NCBI GenBank assembly: GCA_900544075.1
Contig: UQTJ01000074.1
Coordinates: forward strand, 1 to 7,987
Reading direction: 5' to 3'
DNA length: 7,987 nucleotides
Origin: an uncultured Bacteroides sp.
Lineage (GTDB): Bacteria; Bacteroidota; Bacteroidia; Bacteroidales; Bacteroidaceae
Both the position numbers and the translations under genes were made by a program. Below the pieces are notes generated by a model. The model saw nothing but the letters and a program-made list of their open reading frames with translations. It had not been told where the DNA came from and made no database searches. Shown one piece after another: positions 6,652 through 7,987 of this stretch (positions are counted from its first letter, which is position 1; each line of letters opens with the position of its first letter).

Positions 6652-6957
6652 CTTGCATATAGGTTGGCCAAGAAAATCTGCAAACATCTTTTTTGCTGTT
6701 TCCCAGTTTTCCTTGTTGATACAGTATTTTACTTTCGGTGTTTCTATCTCCCCTTGGATAAGTCCGGCTTCTTTCAACTCCTTCAGATGCTGAGATACCG
6801 TAGCCTTTGCAATGGGAAGTTCCTCATGAATATCACCGAAAAAGCAACATTCCTGAGATGCCAGGAGCTGGAGTATGGCTATACGTGCCGGATGTCCCAT
6901 CGCTTTTGCAAAACGGGCTAACTTCTCCTGCTCCTCTGTATACTTCTTTTTTATCAT
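6631..6957 (-). CDS. arsR: ArsR/SmtB-family arsenical-responsive repressor (copy 2)
   Basis: A 108-residue winged-helix repressor. Residues 13-32 (LARFAKAMGHPARIAILQLL) are the ArsR opening; 48-66 (PIAKATVSQHLKELKEAGL) are the helix-turn-helix; 67-80 the wing. Cysteines are C37-C38 at the position of the arsenite site, C79 in the wing, and C101, C106 and C107 in a C-terminal tail ending CKKEGCCK. It lacks the CxC of copy 1, so its ligand site must be built differently. Paired cysteines occur in the methylarsenite-selective ArsR of Shewanella putrefaciens. It has an autoregulatory palindrome, and matching palindromes precede arsF and arsP. It probably represses all three units in the absence of arsenicals. 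It resembles copy 1 strongly, particularly in the recognition helix. The family is certain; ligand preference is inferred. Confidence 0.93.
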   Translation of the reverse strand: MIKKKYTEEQEKLARFAKAMGHPARIAILQLLASQECCFFGDIHEELPIAKATVSQHLKELKEAGLIQGEIETPKVKYCINKENWETAKKMFADFLGQPICKKEGCCK

Positions 6958-6981
6958 TTCTATCCCTCTTTCTGTTTGTTG

Positions 6982-7016
6982 TTCGCAAAAGTACGAATAT
7001 ATTTCAATAAATCAAA
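6982..7016 (-). promoter_or_regulatory. arsR2 promoter with ArsR2-type operator
   Basis: This is a complete Bacteroides promoter: -33 TTTG (minus strand of 7013-7016), a 19-nt spacer, and -7 TACTTTTG (6986-6993). The -7 element fills exactly the gap between the half-sites of the palindrome TTCGCAAAAGTACGAA (6982-6997). The operator ends 24 nt upstream of the arsR2 ATG. Promoter elements are seen directly; binding by ArsR2 is inferred. Confidence 0.85.
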
Positions 7017-7074
7017 TGAATTATCATATTTTAATCTTTTAAACACTTGTTATCCCTTCCATCAAATATAAATC

Positions 7075-7182
7075 CCAATCCTGATTTGCCAGCCGCATTT
7101 ATTCCTTTTTTCAGGAGAATTTTCCTTATGGCTTACGCCATGAAAATTCACCTGAAAAAGAATGCGGCGGCAAACGGATTGG
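7075..7182. repeat. Long imperfect inverted repeat (about 108 nt)
   Basis: The arms 7075-7124 and 7142-7182 pair in blocks: CCAATC/GATTGG, TTTGCC/GGCAAA, GCCGCAT/ATGCGGC, TTTTTCAGG/CCTGAAAAA (with one T bulge) and GAATTTTC/GAAAATTC. At the apex ATGGC-ttac-GCCAT (7128-7141) forms a tight 5-bp hairpin. Weaker similarity continues outward to GTTATCCC at 7049 and GGGATTAAC at 7210. It may fold as RNA or a DNA cruciform, or be a small palindromic insertion. Confidence 0.75.
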
Positions 7183-7227
7183 AATTAAAGGAAAGATTAC
7201 AGGGATTAACTGCGACCGACGTGACGC

Positions 7228-7252
7228 ATAGCCGTAAATCAAAGGCGGCTAT
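7228..7252. repeat. Stem-loop, 7-bp arms
   Basis: Perfect inverted repeat ATAGCCG / CGGCTAT with an 11-nt loop. It lies 46 nt after the long inverted repeat and has no T-run, so it is not a typical terminator. Confidence 0.45.
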
Positions 7253-7328
7253 CCTTATATTCCATATATGGCCTCATAAATACTGTGAAAATGCATCTTC
7301 CCAAATAACAAAACATAGTCTGCTTATC

Positions 7329-7353
7329 AAATCCCGAAATAAGACAGGGATTT
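7329..7353. repeat. Stem-loop, 7-bp arms
   Basis: Perfect inverted repeat AAATCCC / GGGATTT with an 11-nt loop, in the spacer upstream of the ICE gene. It lacks a following T-run. It may be part of a structured transcript or chance. Confidence 0.35.
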
Positions 7354-7467
7354 CAACTCCCTCCGATCTGCATAGTCCGGTGGCTTTGCCATGCTTTTAC
7401 TTCTACTCTTCATACTTCTTTTCATCCTTTTTTCCTGCTGTTTCAACATTCTTTCCAATCCTTCGTA

Positions 7468-7507
7468 TGACATTTGATGACATCTGATGCCATCTAACGC
7501 CATCTAT
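7468..7507. repeat. Four tandem 10-bp repeats upstream of ICE promoter
   Basis: The units TGACATTTGA, TGACATCTGA, TGCCATCTAA and CGCCATCTAT follow one another with an exact 10-bp period. They share the core CATCT (CATTT in the first). They end 10 nt before the -33 box of the plus-strand promoter. One unit per DNA turn would place identical faces on the same side, as for cooperative binding by a regulator; this role is inferred. Confidence 0.7.
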
Positions 7508-7517
7508 TTGCAAATCA

Positions 7518-7548
7518 ATTGTTTACCCAATTTATCATCTTACATTTG
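7518..7548 (+). promoter_or_regulatory. Bacteroides-type promoter for the DUF4099 gene
   Basis: ATTG (7518-7521) as the -33 box, 19-nt spacer, and TACATTTG (7541-7548), an exact TAnnTTTG -7 element. Transcription would start near 7553-7556 and leave a leader of about 35 nt before the ATG at 7590. Confidence 0.75.
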
Positions 7549-7589
7549 GACTGTGAAACAAATCAAGTAGTCACTCAAAACAAAAGATT

Positions 7590-7987
7590 ATGGCACAAGA
7601 AAACAGTCCTGACAAGGAAAAAAGGCAAGGCCGGACAAAGAAACCGGAAAAGCCTTATGTGGAACAAATTGACGAGCTTTTGCTGGTACATAACAAGAAC
7701 GACCCCAAGGAGGGTTTGGGAGTGGTCAGCAAGGCAGACGAGAAAGGTAATTATCAGACGGTTGCACCGGAGGAGAAGAATGAGAACTCATTCCTGAAAT
7801 TCGACAAGAATTCGAGTATCCTTGAAAACTTCATCAAGAATTTCTGGAGCCAGCTGAAGGAACCGACGCACTTCCGGCTTATCCGTATGACCTTCAATGA
7901 TTACAAGCAGAACAAACAGGCTCTCAAGGATTTGGCCGAAGGTAAGAATACAGACGCGGTAAAGGAGTTTCTGAAACGCTATGAAAT
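7590..7987 (+). CDS. DUF4099/DUF3945-type ICE protein, N-terminal part
   Basis: The ATG at 7590 opens a frame of 132 codons that runs off the right edge. The product begins MAQENSPDKEKRQGRTKKP, then PYVEQIDELLLVHNKNDP, a GLGVVSKADEKGNYQTV segment and a FLKFDKNSSILENFIKNFWSQL segment. I recognise this as the N-terminus of the DUF4099/DUF3945 proteins found near topoisomerase (topB/exc) genes of CTnDOT-like conjugative transposons. It is highly charged, without signal peptide or membrane segment, so cytoplasmic; its biochemical function is not known. It points away from the ars island and is driven by the promoter at 7518-7548. No Shine-Dalgarno is visible, as is common in Bacteroidales. The family is recalled from pattern and should be treated as likely. 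Confidence 0.82.
   Translation, partial: MAQENSPDKEKRQGRTKKPEKPYVEQIDELLLVHNKNDPKEGLGVVSKADEKGNYQTVAPEEKNENSFLKFDKNSSILENFIKNFWSQLKEPTHFRLIRMTFNDYKQNKQALKDLAEGKNTDAVKEFLKRYE

Larger units (their letters stand above)
6998..7589. other. 590-nt gene-free spacer between ars island and ICE gene
   Basis: The stretch contains the upstream part of the arsR2 promoter, AT-rich sequence to about 7070, a long imperfect inverted repeat, two short stem-loops, a 10-bp CCATATATGG palindrome (7262-7271), a 10-bp tandem repeat and a plus-strand promoter. No convincing gene, tRNA or attachment site was found. An open frame starting at 7047 crosses the inverted repeat but looks non-coding. Confidence 0.6.

Noticed and set aside
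7262..7271. CCATATATGG perfect palindrome
   Set aside because: Only 10 bp and AT-rich in the centre; expected by chance at this length and not repeated elsewhere in the window.
7047..7487. Plus-strand open frame of 146 codons in the gene-free spacer
   Set aside because: It starts with TTG, crosses the long inverted repeat and several hairpins, and its second half is low-complexity Phe/Ser/Tyr-rich sequence without a recognisable domain. An internal ATG at 7128 lies in the hairpin apex. More likely non-coding, though a short peptide from 7128 cannot be excluded.
1..7987. CRISPR array, tRNA, rRNA or insertion sequence
   Set aside because: No spaced direct repeats, cloverleaf sequence, rRNA-like block or transposase frame was seen on either strand.

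Overview
The window reads as DNA from a gut-type Bacteroidales (Bacteroides, Phocaeicola or Parabacteroides). Supporting signs are promoters of the TTTG / TAnnTTTG type, weak or absent Shine-Dalgarno sequences, moderate-to-low GC, and on the right edge the start of a DUF4099/DUF3945-type protein usually carried by CTnDOT-family integrative and conjugative elements (ICEs). The genus is an inference; no rRNA or species marker is present.

About 7 kb on the minus strand forms an arsenic-resistance island. Read in transcription order (right to left) it holds: arsR2 (6957-6631); an arsF-arsG-arsE operon (6567-5140) for a lipoprotein with a CxxC motif, a CcdA-like membrane protein and a small thioredoxin-fold protein; a strong intrinsic terminator (5083-5118); a second operon of arsP-type permease, outer-membrane porin-like protein, thioredoxin-type arsC and acr3 (5034-1520); a hairpin; arsR1 (1386-1084) with its own terminator; and a MATE-family efflux gene (1021 to beyond the left edge). 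Together these genes would reduce arsenate (ArsC), expel arsenite (Acr3), handle organic or nitro-aromatic arsenicals (ArsP, ArsE/F/G) and possibly move further substrates through the outer membrane (porin) or out of the cytoplasm (MATE).

The most striking feature is regulatory. Five palindromes of the form nTCG-N8-CGAn lie just upstream of the five transcription units. Three read TTCG-N8-CGAA (arsR2, arsF, arsP) and two read ATCG-N8-CGAT (arsR1, MATE). In three of the five the 8-nt spacer, read on the minus strand, is an exact Bacteroides -7 element (TAnnTTTG). This suggests two ArsR paralogues, each repressing its own set by occupying the promoter core.

The right end (about 6998-7589) is a 590-nt gene-free stretch. 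It contains a long imperfect inverted repeat (7075-7182), smaller stem-loops, four 10-bp tandem repeats (7468-7507) and a good plus-strand promoter (7518-7548) that drives the ICE gene starting at 7590. The arsenic island is probably ICE cargo, though no integrase or attachment site is visible.
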